Shown here in pieces: positions 13,457 to 19,379 of a stretch of 36,046 bases of DNA; position 1 is the stretch's first letter; the number at the start of each line of letters is the position of its first letter. Below the pieces are notes generated by a model. That model saw nothing but the letters and a program-made list of their open reading frames with translations. It did no database searches and was not told the DNA's origin. Origin of the DNA: a virus. The DNA lies in the IMG/VR virus record IMGVR_UViG_3300027710_000072, positions 1 through 36,046 of that record; one strand, given 5' to 3'. The position numbers were made by a program, and so were the translations under genes.

Positions 13457-13687
13457 ATGGCTGAACACCATTTCGTAGTGAAGTATGACGACAACCTAAA
13501 CCATTGGTCGGTTGATGTTGAGAGTGAAGAAGTGCGGTTTCCTGATGGAACTATTTGGGACGAGCAGACAAGCACTTGGCAATACTCTTATCAAGGTAGT
13601 GAAAAGTTTTTCACCTTACCTGATGGCTCAACCTCTGACGACCTTGACCAAAAGTTTGGCGAGTTCATAAGTAGGTTGAATAACTAA
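13457..13687 (+). CDS. 76-residue conserved phage protein
   Basis: The product (MAEHHFVVKYDDNLNHWSVD, then FPDGTIWDEQTSTWQY) is a small beta-rich protein. The HxFVVxYDD and DGTIWD motifs resemble proteins found in actinophages; the function is unknown. It is first in a three-gene operon (13457-14257) under the palindrome promoter at 13400. Confidence 0.78.
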   Translation: MAEHHFVVKYDDNLNHWSVDVESEEVRFPDGTIWDEQTSTWQYSYQGSEKFFTLPDGSTSDDLDQKFGEFISRLNN

Positions 13688-13923
13688 TGGACGAGATAAA
13701 TCTTTCAAGAACAGTAATGTTTGTTGGCGATTACTTTACGCTAATGACGACTATCGTTCTTCATAATGAATTGCGGAACGAAGGAGAGAGCGATAACGAC
13801 TTCGCTATTCGTTGCGCTTCTATCTTTATGGAAGAATACTATGGGTTTGATGTTGCCAAAGTATCTAACGACATTGGTGTCGTAGATGAAAATGGAGAGG
13901 AGATAGAAAATGACGACGACTAA
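13687..13923 (+). CDS. 78-residue acidic protein
   Basis: ATG 13687 overlaps the preceding TAA by one base. The product has a hydrophobic helix (SRTVMFVGDYFTLMTTIVL) and an acidic C-terminus (ENGEEIENDDD). It overlaps the next gene by 14 nt. The function is unknown. Confidence 0.73.
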   Translation: MDEINLSRTVMFVGDYFTLMTTIVLHNELRNEGESDNDFAIRCASIFMEEYYGFDVAKVSNDIGVVDENGEEIENDDD

Positions 13924-14257
13924 CTTAGACTTTATTGTTTCACTTACAGACAAGATAGAGAGTGGAGAACTTGATAGCCACTTACAAATCTTGCGTCAAG
14001 CGGTTGATAAACGAATTGAGGAGAAGCGCGGTTCGCTAAAACTTTCTGACTTCCTAGTTGGCGACAAGGTTCGTATCAACGAGCGTTGCGGAACTAAATA
14101 CCTTGTTGGAGAAACAGCACAAATTGTTGGCATTAGGCGAAGCAAGATTACTGTAATGCTGGACAACCCCACAGGGCGGTTCGCCCGAAAGTCGGGTAAT
14201 GGCGAAACTATTTCTGCCGAGGTCATTGTCCCGATAGCCATTGTGGATAAAATCTAA
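13910..14257 (+). CDS. 115-residue protein with a KOW/SH3-like C-terminus
   Basis: ATG 13910 lies within the end of the previous gene. An N-terminal helix is followed by FLVGDKVRINERCGTKYLVG, then IVGIRRSKITVMLD, a pattern typical of KOW/SH3-like small barrels (V-G-D-x-V then G-x-x-A-x-I-x-G). Such barrels often bind RNA or transcription complexes. The family assignment is by pattern only. Confidence 0.72.
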   Translation: MTTTNLDFIVSLTDKIESGELDSHLQILRQAVDKRIEEKRGSLKLSDFLVGDKVRINERCGTKYLVGETAQIVGIRRSKITVMLDNPTGRFARKSGNGETISAEVIVPIAIVDKI

Positions 14258-14267
14258 ACGCGGTTTG

Positions 14268-14292
14268 CCGAAGTAAAAAGTAAAAACTTCGG
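14268..14292 (+). repeat. R1 copy displayed in a hairpin loop
   Basis: R1 (14273-14287) is flanked by CCGAAG (14268-14273) and CTTCGG (14287-14292), which pair perfectly and would place R1 in the loop. Confidence 0.7.
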
Positions 14293-14307
14293 TGTAAAAT
14301 AGAACCA

Positions 14308-14408
14308 CCTAGTGCGAGGCGTTCCCCTTTCTGCCTTGCCTAGATGAGAGCAGACATACCCTTCTCTGCTCCGCCGACTTCCCCTTCCCCTGTCTTGTGG
14401 GAAGTCGG
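14308..14408 (+). ncRNA. Candidate structured RNA with three hairpins
   Basis: The non-coding stretch 14258-14477 holds three stems in series: CTAG-GC-AGGC/GCCT-GC-CTAG (14309-14343, small bulges), GAGCAGA/TCTGCTC (14348-14371, perfect 7 bp) and CCGACTTCCC/GGGAAGTCGG (14374-14408, perfect 10 bp). A TAAAAT (14295-14300) would start a transcript at about 14307, but no good -35 is seen. The last stem could also terminate. Confidence 0.45.
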
Positions 14409-14421
14409 TGTGTGTCTATTC

Positions 14422-14449
14422 TTGACTTTCTAAATTATTTTGTTATACT
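14422..14449 (+). promoter_or_regulatory. Sigma70-type promoter
   Basis: TTGACT at 14422-14427, 16 bp, TATACT at 14444-14449. Confidence 0.75.
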
Positions 14450-14477
14450 TGCTCTTACAAACAACTAAGGGGGACAA

Positions 14478-14726
14478 ATGGCTGTAAGCACTTACCAAGA
14501 AATTGCTAGACACTTCGGACACGAAATAACAGTTGATGTATGGGGCAACGAAGATAACGCCTCTATCACTTGTGAAACTTGTTCTGAAATCTTGATTGAC
14601 TTTGATAACAACAGCGAGATAGGCACTTGCGACGACTGCGAAACAACTTATGATGTTGGCTCACAGATAGACCACTGCGCCGATTGCGGAACTTGCTGGG
14701 AACACTGCAAGCGACACGCCGAGTAA
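14478..14726 (+). CDS. 82-residue multi-cysteine zinc-binding protein
   Basis: ATG 14478 follows AAGGGGGACAA. Eight cysteines occur as four pairs (CETC, CDDC, CADC and C-x2-HC in CWEHC), plus histidines, enough for two zinc ribbons. The N-terminal 30 residues are ordinary. The function is unknown; similar small cysteine-rich proteins are numerous in this window. Confidence 0.78.
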   Translation: MAVSTYQEIARHFGHEITVDVWGNEDNASITCETCSEILIDFDNNSEIGTCDDCETTYDVGSQIDHCADCGTCWEHCKRHAE

Positions 14727-14729
14727 GGT

Positions 14730-14759
14730 TCTTGACTTACCGAGTCAAGAGAGTAAAAT
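14730..14759 (+). promoter_or_regulatory. Promoter with its -35 inside an inverted repeat
   Basis: TTGACT at 14732-14737, 16 bp, TAAAAT at 14754-14759. TCTTGACT (14730-14737) and AGTCAAGA (14743-14750) form a perfect 8-bp inverted repeat with 5 nt between, covering the -35. Confidence 0.65.
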
Positions 14760-14784
14760 TAGGGGAAAGAAAGGGGGAAACCAA

Positions 14785-14982
14785 ATGGCAAAATACGAAC
14801 ACATAGAAGTTGCGCTATCAGGTCAAGACGGCAACGCCGTTGCGATTATGGGACGAGTGGCTACGGCTCTACGCCGAGCAAGCGTTTCACAGGAAGAAAT
14901 CAACCGCTTCCTTGATGAAAGTATGGCTGGCGACTACGCTAATGTTCTTCGCACGGCTCACAAATGGGTGTCCGTTTCCTAA
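14785..14982 (+). CDS. 65-residue conserved phage protein
   Basis: The product contains LSGQDGNAVAIMGRVATALRR and SQEEINRFLDESMAGDYANVL, a combination (LSGxDGNAxxIMGRV, GDY) that I recognise in many actinophage genomes as a conserved small protein of unknown function. Full length for the family. It is a one-gene cassette between the promoter at 14730 and the terminator at 15001. Confidence 0.8.
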   Translation: MAKYEHIEVALSGQDGNAVAIMGRVATALRRASVSQEEINRFLDESMAGDYANVLRTAHKWVSVS

Positions 14983-14997
14983 CGGCAAACACTTAGG

Positions 14998-15029
14998 AAG
15001 CCCCTGTCTAACGGCAGGGGTTTCTTTTT
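14998..15029 (+). terminator. Intrinsic terminator
   Basis: CCCCTG (15001-15006) pairs with CAGGGG (15015-15020), followed by TTTCTTTTTG. Confidence 0.85.
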
Positions 15030-15069
15030 GCCCAAATCACCTGTATAAAAAACCTCTACCCTTTTGGGT

Positions 15070-15315
15070 ATGGATATTATTGCTAAAGACTTTCACGCTA
15101 ACGGCTCTGGCGAGCCTTTCGTTGTTGCCATTGTAGATGACCCCTCTGACGGGGACGCTAAACTTGTTATTATGTTTGGCGATACTGACTATACCGCCGT
15201 TCTTTCGCTAGACTATCTCATTAGAGGCGAGGATATTTCTGCGAAATACAACGGGCATCACGGCGATAAGTATGAACAACTTAGAGAAGAACTCTGGGAC
15301 GGGTTCTGGAAGTAG
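15070..15315 (+). CDS. 81-residue hypothetical protein
   Basis: ATG 15070 is the likely start (a TTG two codons earlier is in frame). No ribosome site is obvious; a TACCC-TTTT-GGGTA hairpin (15057-15070) abuts the ATG, and a TATAAA lies at 15044. The product has beta strands (PFVVAIVDD, AKLVIMFGDTDYTAVLSL) and a helical end. The stop is immediately followed by R1. Confidence 0.65.
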   Translation: MDIIAKDFHANGSGEPFVVAIVDDPSDGDAKLVIMFGDTDYTAVLSLDYLIRGEDISAKYNGHHGDKYEQLREELWDGFWK

Positions 15316-15329
15316 TAAAAAGTAAAAAC
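15315..15329 (+). repeat. R1 repeat copy, forward
   Basis: GTAAAAAGTAAAAAC begins at the last base of the TAG stop of the gene at 15070; the gene at 15354 starts 24 nt later. Confidence 0.8.
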
Positions 15330-15353
15330 TGAAGGGTAACGGGAGAGAAGAAG

Positions 15354-15929
15354 ATGACGACTATCGCTGGAGTGCAAGGGGAGAACTGGGCTGTCGTCGG
15401 ATATGACTCACGAGTAACCGAAGAAAACGAAAAGATTTACTCACTTCCAAAAGATAATGGCAAGATGTTCAAGAACGGGAACTACATCATTGGCGTTGCT
15501 GGAGATGTTAGAGCGATAAATATTCTTTGCTACATATTCAAACCGCCCGTCATTAGCCCCTCAACCTATGGTCTAAGGTTAGACAAATTTATGACCGCTT
15601 CCTTTATCCCCGAGATGAAGAAATGTTTTGAGGAAAACTCTTACTCTAAAGACGGCGACAACGATAGCAATATTATGGTTGTAATCAACGGGACTATCTA
15701 TGAGATAGGCAACGACTACTCTTGGGCTAGAGATGAAAGCGGTATCTACGCTATCGGAACAGGTTCTTCCTACGCACTTGGTTCTTTACTTGGAACTATG
15801 GAAACCCGTAAAAGAACTTTATCTACGGCTAAGACTTTGGTTAGACAAGCCCTAACTATTGCCACGAAACTTGACCCGAACTCTGCCCCACCGATTTACA
15901 TAAATGTTCAGTATTACGGGGAGAAGTAA
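15354..15929 (+). CDS. Proteasome-beta/HslV-like N-terminal nucleophile hydrolase
   Basis: The 191-residue protein starts MTTIAGVQGENWAVVGYDSR. Taking T2 as the catalytic threonine exposed after Met removal, D18 corresponds to Asp17 of proteasome beta subunits, and K37 (in GKMFKNGNYIIGVAGD) is a good match for Lys33 with a short insertion. IYAIGTGSSYALGSLLG (about 131-147) matches the family's G-S/T-G-S-x-Y-A-x-G motif. This suggests a self-assembling threonine peptidase with no visible propeptide. Ribosome site GGGAGAGAAGAAG. R1 copies lie directly before and over the end of the gene. Confidence 0.85.
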   Translation: MTTIAGVQGENWAVVGYDSRVTEENEKIYSLPKDNGKMFKNGNYIIGVAGDVRAINILCYIFKPPVISPSTYGLRLDKFMTASFIPEMKKCFEENSYSKDGDNDSNIMVVINGTIYEIGNDYSWARDESGIYAIGTGSSYALGSLLGTMETRKRTLSTAKTLVRQALTIATKLDPNSAPPIYINVQYYGEK

Positions 15930-15986
15930 AAAGTAAAAACCTGCGCTCGCCGGCGTTCGCTGCGGGGGCAACTTCCAAATAACTTT
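15926..15986 (+). repeat. Composite R1-GC spacer-R2 element
   Basis: R1 (15926-15940) contains the stop codon of the hydrolase gene. About 30 bp of GC-rich sequence with CGCCGGCG follow, then R2 (ACTTCCAAATAACTTT, 15971-15986). The promoter at 16008 lies downstream. Confidence 0.75.
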
Positions 15987-16007
15987 GGCGTGTCGTGCCT
16001 AGAGGAC

Positions 16008-16035
16008 TTGACTTTTCTTGTTAGTTTGTTATACT
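16008..16035 (+). promoter_or_regulatory. Promoter of a structured leader
   Basis: TTGACT at 16008-16013, 16 bp, TATACT at 16030-16035. Predicted +1 is 16042, one base before the 11-bp stem. Confidence 0.72.
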
Positions 16036-16042
16036 TATGCTA

Positions 16043-16121
16043 ATTCGGTAGGGGAAAGTCGCTGGACACCTGAACGCTTTTAACTTGCAAGGGGCGGAAA
16101 CAATACGACTCCCTACCGAAT
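16043..16121 (+). ncRNA. Structured 5' leader RNA closed by an 11-bp stem
   Basis: ATTCGGTAGGG (16043-16053) is perfectly complementary to CCCTACCGAAT (16111-16121). The helix continues past a 3-nt bulge with AGTCG (16057-16061) and CGACT (16106-16110), 16 bp in all. An inner CGCTTTT/AGGGGCG stem is possible. The layout matches the leader at 1571 (11-bp closing stem at +1, about 75-80 nt, micro-gene operon downstream), but the inner sequences differ. No known riboswitch class recognised. Confidence 0.65.
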
Positions 16122-16145
16122 CTAACTACTAGCAAGGGGAGCAAG

Positions 16146-16256
16146 ATGAAGATTTCAACAAAGGCAAAGTGTGTCGAGTGCTCGCGGGTATTCGATTTAC
16201 TAAACGACAATGACGCTAATGAGTGGGCGTATGGACACGACTGCGAGGTGGAGTAA
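16146..16256 (+). CDS. 36-residue CxxC micro-protein
   Basis: ATG 16146 follows AAGGGGAGCAAG. The product (MKISTKAKCVECSRVFDLLN, then YGHDCEVE) has C-x2-C plus HDC, a possible single zinc knuckle. It overlaps the next start by one base (TAATG). First gene behind the structured leader. Confidence 0.65.
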   Translation: MKISTKAKCVECSRVFDLLNDNDANEWAYGHDCEVE

Positions 16257-16582
16257 TGGTTGATTACAGTTTAGTAGAAGAAAGAGTGAAAGACGCAAAG
16301 GCTATTGCTTTTGATACTTGCCACAAGATTTACTTGTTAATGGATGATGAGCAGGTAGAAAAAATGCGTGAGTATGGATACGACCCATTAGTAACTAGCG
16401 CGGAAGCAGACCCCGACCTAATGCTAGAAATGCTAAAGGACTGGTATGAAAGTTCTTGCAACCTTAGATTTATTGACGCGGTAAGCACACACCCAACAGA
16501 CCCGAACTTAGGATTTGAAACTCTCATAGGGCAGGGCGAAAACTTTCAAGATGATGAGGAAGATTTAGAGGAAGAAGATTAA
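16256..16582 (+). CDS. 108-residue acidic protein
   Basis: ATG 16256 in the TAATG overlap is preferred over the in-frame start upstream at 16223. The product is helical and ends in an Asp/Glu tail (FQDDEEDLEEED). No family is recognised. Second gene of the 16008 operon. Confidence 0.73.
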   Translation: MVDYSLVEERVKDAKAIAFDTCHKIYLLMDDEQVEKMREYGYDPLVTSAEADPDLMLEMLKDWYESSCNLRFIDAVSTHPTDPNLGFETLIGQGENFQDDEEDLEEED

Positions 16583-16604
16583 GACACGCCCATAAGTTAT
16601 TGAC

Positions 16605-16634
16605 TTGACTTTCGCGGTCTTGGTGGTTTATACT
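16605..16634 (+). promoter_or_regulatory. Sigma70-type promoter
   Basis: TTGACT at 16605-16610, 18 bp, TATACT at 16629-16634. Confidence 0.72.
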
Positions 16635-16660
16635 TAGGGTAACAAGAAAGGGGGAACACA

Positions 16661-16849
16661 ATGCGTGCTATTAAGAAGCAAGGCGAATACAGACTCTATC
16701 GCGTAGAGAATCACCTTGAACTATGGCGTGGCGTGTTCGGTGGGGAATATTCCTATCGTGCAGGTTATGTCGCAAACGCGGAGAACTTTGAATACGCAAT
16801 AGATGTTGCGGAAGAAGAAATGCGTTGCCTTATGGCAGAGGCAATATAA
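16661..16849 (+). CDS. 62-residue hypothetical protein
   Basis: The product (MRAIKKQGEYRLYRVENHLE, then NFEYAIDVAEEEMR) looks like a beta hairpin plus helix. It is a one-gene cassette: promoter 16605, ribosome site AAAGGGGG, terminator 16862. The function is unknown. Confidence 0.75.
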   Translation: MRAIKKQGEYRLYRVENHLELWRGVFGGEYSYRAGYVANAENFEYAIDVAEEEMRCLMAEAI

Positions 16850-16858
16850 GCCTTAAAG

Positions 16859-16890
16859 AGAAGCCCCGCAGAAATGCGGGGTTTTTCTTT
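16859..16890 (+). terminator. Intrinsic terminator
   Basis: GCCCCGCA/TGCGGGG stem around GAAA-type loop, followed by TTTTTCTTTT. Confidence 0.88.
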
Positions 16891-16902
16891 TGCGGTAGGA
16901 GA

Positions 16903-16964
16903 GTAAAAAGTAAAAACTTATGCGGGGGCTGTCCCTCGCGGTGCTGAACTTCCAAACAACTTTT
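16903..16964 (+). repeat. Composite R1-GC spacer-R2 element
   Basis: R1 at 16903-16917, about 30 bp of GC-rich spacer, R2 (ACTTCCAAACAACTTTT) at 16948-16964. It follows a terminator and precedes the CRP-like site at 17025. Confidence 0.78.
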
Positions 16965-17024
16965 GCACGCCTATTGGCTAAAACCCTTAGCAAAATAAAT
17001 GTTAAGTTTTTCGGTAACTTTTTA

Positions 17025-17040
17025 TGTGATGTATCTCACA
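17025..17040 (+). promoter_or_regulatory. CRP/GlxR-type operator
   Basis: TGTGATGTATCTCACA fits TGTGA-N6-TCACA and the GlxR form with central TA. Its centre lies about 63 bp upstream of the predicted start of the gene at 17117, a class I activator position. Confidence 0.7.
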
Positions 17041-17059
17041 CTCGCGGTCTATTTAATAC

Positions 17060-17089
17060 TTGACTTACGACACTACATAGTGTTATTAT
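17060..17089 (+). promoter_or_regulatory. Promoter with palindrome abutting the -10
   Basis: TTGACT at 17060-17065, 18 bp, TATTAT at 17084-17089. ACACTA-CA-TAGTGT (17070-17083) ends against the -10; its CACTA/TAGTG half-sites match those in the spacer at 13406. Confidence 0.68.
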
Positions 17090-17116
17090 TGCCTTACAGG
17101 GAAAGGGGGATACCAA

Positions 17117-17299
17117 ATGGGTATCGCAATAGGCACGACAATTACAGTCGAATTTGACGCTCGTCAAATAGCACAACTCGACTGCATTCTCCAAGAGTTC
17201 TATATGCACAACTGGAGAGAAGAAAATAAGTTCGAAGAAATAAATGTCGAACGAGTTCGCAATGTGTTCAAGGCTCTCCACGCTGCGGGTTACAGATAA
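17117..17299 (+). CDS. 60-residue hypothetical protein
   Basis: The product starts MGIAIGTTITVEFDARQIAQ and ends RNVFKALHAAGYR; a beta strand then helices. It is a one-gene cassette with promoter 17060 (CRP-like site upstream), ribosome site AAAGGGGG and terminator 17314. No family is recognised. Confidence 0.74.
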   Translation: MGIAIGTTITVEFDARQIAQLDCILQEFYMHNWREENKFEEINVERVRNVFKALHAAGYR

Positions 17300-17310
17300 A
17301 CAATTAGGAG

Positions 17311-17342
17311 AAGCCCCACCGAAAGGTGGGGTTTTTTCTTTG
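17311..17342 (+). terminator. Intrinsic terminator
   Basis: CCCCACC (17314-17320) pairs with GGTGGGG (17325-17331) around GAAA, followed by TTTTTTCTTT. Confidence 0.9.
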
Positions 17343-17361
17343 CTTGCGGTTCATTAAATAC

Positions 17362-17390
17362 TTGACTTATTGCGGTTGATGGTTTATTAT
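17362..17390 (+). promoter_or_regulatory. Promoter for a leaderless gene
   Basis: TTGACT at 17362-17367, 17 bp, TATTAT at 17385-17390. Predicted +1 is 17397, the A of the ATG. Confidence 0.72.
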
Positions 17391-17396
17391 TCAACT

Positions 17397-17609
17397 ATGA
17401 CCCAAACAAACCTAACAGACCCAACAACAAACAAAACCTATACATACAAGGGCTTCGTGCCTACCTCACGCCTTTCATACAATTGCTCTGAAAAGAGCCA
17501 CAACCTTTGCACTAAAAATCCACAAGAGTATGCCGATACTTTCGGCTTCGACTTTGCGAAGGCATATTGTTGCCTTTGCTCTTGCCACTTCTCGGAAGGG
17601 GGGGACTGA
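17397..17609 (+). CDS. 70-residue cysteine-rich protein, predicted leaderless
   Basis: ATG 17397 coincides with the predicted +1 and has no ribosome site, so translation is probably leaderless; an upstream in-frame start at 17370 lies inside the promoter. Cysteines occur in SYNCSEKSHNLC and as AYCCLCSCHF, suggesting zinc binding. The function is unknown. Confidence 0.72.
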   Translation: MTQTNLTDPTTNKTYTYKGFVPTSRLSYNCSEKSHNLCTKNPQEYADTFGFDFAKAYCCLCSCHFSEGGD

Positions 17610-17610
17610 T

Positions 17611-17727
17611 ATGTATTGCGTTGGTTGCCATAAAGGGGACAGCGAAACTGCAACACACCAACTAATTCCACAAGGTGCAAAGTGTTGCGAGTGTGCGGAG
17701 TGTCCCGACTTGACTTGCGGTAAATAG
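17611..17727 (+). CDS. 38-residue cysteine-rich micro-protein
   Basis: ATG 17611 follows GGAAGGGGGGGACTGAT. The product has seven cysteines (MYCVGCHKGD, then AKCCECAECPDLTCGK), a dense zinc- or metal-binding pattern. It follows the previous stop after one base. The last codons contain the next -35. Confidence 0.68.
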   Translation: MYCVGCHKGDSETATHQLIPQGAKCCECAECPDLTCGK

Positions 17728-17738
17728 TTAGTTATACT
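17710..17738 (+). promoter_or_regulatory. Sigma70-type promoter
   Basis: TTGACT at 17710-17715, 17 bp, TATACT at 17733-17738. Confidence 0.75.
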
Positions 17739-17764
17739 TACAACAACAAAGAGAAAGGGAGTAT

Positions 17765-18139
17765 ATGCAAAAACAAAAAGCAATAGTTATAGACACAGAT
17801 GGTAAAAAGTCCGTGGTCGAGTTCGAGTTCAAAAACTCATATAAGACACTAAGCGATGCCGTTGGTGGATATATCGAATGTGTTGGGCTAGAAGGTGCGG
17901 ATATGTGGTGCAACGAGAATGGTATTGCGGAAGGCTTGCCACTCAATATGGTTGCTTCGGCTATCTACTATGAAGCGTTCAACGCAAGTAATCCGATTCT
18001 CGGTAATGTAATCATTACTGGCGGTGCGGATGAAGAAGGGGAAACACTCGGACTAACAGATGAGCAAGTGGCTCACTGGCTTGAATACGACAAGCATATT
18101 ATTCCGACAGCCTACCTACTGGGCGGGCTATACAACTAA
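17765..18139 (+). CDS. DUF3846-family protein
   Basis: The 124-residue product has the family pattern: a Val-rich start, VGGYIECVGLEGADMWCNENG, EGLPLNMVASAIYYEAF, then GNVIITGGADEEGETLGLTDEQV. DUF3846 proteins are common in phages and plasmids; the function is unknown. Ribosome site AGAAAGGGAG. Closed by the terminator at 18154. Confidence 0.85.
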   Translation: MQKQKAIVIDTDGKKSVVEFEFKNSYKTLSDAVGGYIECVGLEGADMWCNENGIAEGLPLNMVASAIYYEAFNASNPILGNVIITGGADEEGETLGLTDEQVAHWLEYDKHIIPTAYLLGGLYN

Positions 18140-18152
18140 TCTTCCCCCGTAA

Positions 18153-18191
18153 GGAGAGGGTGCGGTTCCCCCCGCACTCTCTCTTTTTTTT
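18153..18191 (+). terminator. Intrinsic terminator
   Basis: GAGAGGGTGCGG (18154-18165) pairs with CCGCACTCTCTC (18172-18183), one G-T, followed by a run of nine T. Confidence 0.9.
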
Positions 18192-18201
18192 TGCGGTGAT
18201 A

Positions 18202-18264
18202 GTAAAAAGTAAAAACTTTCGTTGATTCCGGGCCCTCGCCGGTCCGACACTTCCAAACAACTTT
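18202..18264 (+). repeat. Composite R1-GC spacer-R2 element
   Basis: R1 at 18202-18216, a GC-rich spacer with GGGCCC, R2 (ACTTCCAAACAACTTT) at 18249-18264, then the promoter at 18276. Confidence 0.78.
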
Positions 18265-18275
18265 CTCGATTTGAC

Positions 18276-18305
18276 TTGACTTTCTTCGTGATAGGTTGTT
18301 ATACT
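18276..18305 (+). promoter_or_regulatory. Sigma70-type promoter
   Basis: TTGACT at 18276-18281 (with a second TTGACT 5 bp upstream), 18 bp, TATACT at 18300-18305. Confidence 0.75.
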
Positions 18306-18332
18306 TCGGTTACCTAAAGAAAGGGGGCTCAA

Positions 18333-18719
18333 GTGGATACACTTGAAACACAAGTAGTTACTCTCGAAAGTAACTGCAATTGCACTAATGAGGATGAAAG
18401 TCCTTCCGAAGAATGCTTCGGTTGTTATGAAGACTCACTAAGTAATCTCGAATACCTAAAGGATGAATGGGTAAAGAGAATTGGTGGAAAGTCGTTCTCT
18501 AGCGTAATTAGTTACGCAAGCGGAATGGGTTGGATGAAGACAAGCGGACACGCTTCCGTGTCTTTAGATGACCTTCATCGCGCCGTTACTTTGCGTGGCG
18601 ACTTCACAATTACTTTCACACTTGAAGGTAATGAATTGACTGCGGAGCGTTCATCGCACGATGAACCTATGGGCGGAGCAAGATTCCGCTTCGTTCCCGA
18701 ATACGAAGACGAAGACTAA
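18333..18719 (+). CDS. 128-residue hypothetical protein
   Basis: GTG 18333 follows AAAGGGGGCTCAA. The N-terminus has four cysteines (NCNCTNED, then ECFGCYED), possibly a zinc site; the middle is helical and the C-terminus beta-rich (GDFTITFTLEGNELTAERSS). No family is recognised. One-gene cassette. Confidence 0.75.
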   Translation: MDTLETQVVTLESNCNCTNEDESPSEECFGCYEDSLSNLEYLKDEWVKRIGGKSFSSVISYASGMGWMKTSGHASVSLDDLHRAVTLRGDFTITFTLEGNELTAERSSHDEPMGGARFRFVPEYEDED

Positions 18720-18735
18720 ACAACTTCCCTAAAAA

Positions 18736-18765
18736 GTCCCCTGCCGAGAGGTGGGGGATTTTTTA
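18736..18765 (+). terminator. Intrinsic terminator
   Basis: TCCCC-TG-CC / GG-TG-GGGGA stem around GAGA, followed by TTTTTTATT. Confidence 0.78.
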
Positions 18766-18810
18766 TTGCGCTCGCGGGTAGGTTGTTGCGAAGTGGGGAC
18801 TCAGGGGAGA

Positions 18811-18863
18811 GTTTTTACTTTTTACACGCTCCGGCGTTCGCCTCGCCTCAACTTCCAAAAGTT
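18811..18863 (+). repeat. Composite element with R1 reversed
   Basis: The gene-free stretch 18720-19115 starts with a terminator, then R1 reversed (GTTTTTACTTTTTAC, 18811-18825), a GC-rich spacer and a diverged R2 (ACTTCCAAAAGTTATCC, 18851). R1 here shares an ACGCTC extension with the copy at 24247. Confidence 0.65.
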
Positions 18864-18881
18864 ATCCACAGGTTGGAATCG

Positions 18882-18897
18882 TGTGATGTAACTCACA
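18882..18897 (+). promoter_or_regulatory. CRP/GlxR-type operator
   Basis: TGTGATGTAACTCACA, exact consensus. It is the reverse complement of the site at 26435. Centre about 64 bp upstream of the start predicted from 18919. Confidence 0.75.
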
Positions 18898-18918
18898 CCA
18901 CGACACGCCGAGTATAAG

Positions 18919-18947
18919 TTGCGTTATGGTATCCAAAACGCTACAAT
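18919..18947 (+). promoter_or_regulatory. CRP-associated promoter of a leader or small RNA
   Basis: TTGCGT at 18919-18924, 17 bp, TACAAT at 18942-18947. It would transcribe 18954 onward, which holds a GTG-AGG-AAC-TAG mini-ORF and an ACTAGGCG/CGCC-ACTAGG-type hairpin before the promoter at 19022. Confidence 0.55.
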
Positions 18948-19021
18948 ACTCCTACAACAACTAAACAGGGTAGAAAAGTGAGGAACTAGGCGAAACCCCG
19001 CCACTAGGTAAAACTAATAAC

Positions 19022-19050
19022 TTGACTTATCAAGAAAAAAGTTTTATACT
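19022..19050 (+). promoter_or_regulatory. Sigma70-type promoter
   Basis: TTGACT at 19022-19027, 17 bp, TATACT at 19045-19050. CTTGA-CTTA-TCAAG forms a small inverted repeat over the -35, as at 14730. Confidence 0.75.
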
Positions 19051-19115
19051 TACACCAACAACTAAATAACAACTGAATACCAAATACAAATGACAAAATG
19101 AAAAGGGGAAACAAA

Positions 19116-19379
19116 ATGTCAGTATCAACACTTTCAGCAACAAAGTGGGTTCTTGTAAAGGCTTCAGACGGAACTCGCGGTCAGAATGGCAAGAAGAAGA
19201 TTTACGAGATTACTCTCGAAGGCAACAAGGTAACAATGGTTTGGGGAATGGCAGAGAAGCCACAACGCCAAAGCAAGACAATGTTTTTCGGAAGCACACA
19301 AGAGGCTCGCTGGTTTGCTCTTGATAAGAAGAACGCAAAGGTTTGGGATAGAGGCTACTCACTAGCCTACGAAGCCTAA
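19116..19379 (+). CDS. WGR-like small protein
   Basis: ATG 19116 follows AAAGGGGAAACAAA and is preferred to the in-frame ATG at 19098. The 87-residue product (KKKIYEITLEGNKVTMVWGM, 27-45; FFGSTQEARWFALDKKNAKV; DRGYSLAYEA) resembles the WGR domain, a nucleic-acid-binding fold of PARP and bacterial ligase/repair proteins, with the arginine of WGR replaced by Met45. Probably binds DNA or RNA ends; inferred by pattern. Confidence 0.7.
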   Translation: MSVSTLSATKWVLVKASDGTRGQNGKKKIYEITLEGNKVTMVWGMAEKPQRQSKTMFFGSTQEARWFALDKKNAKVWDRGYSLAYEA

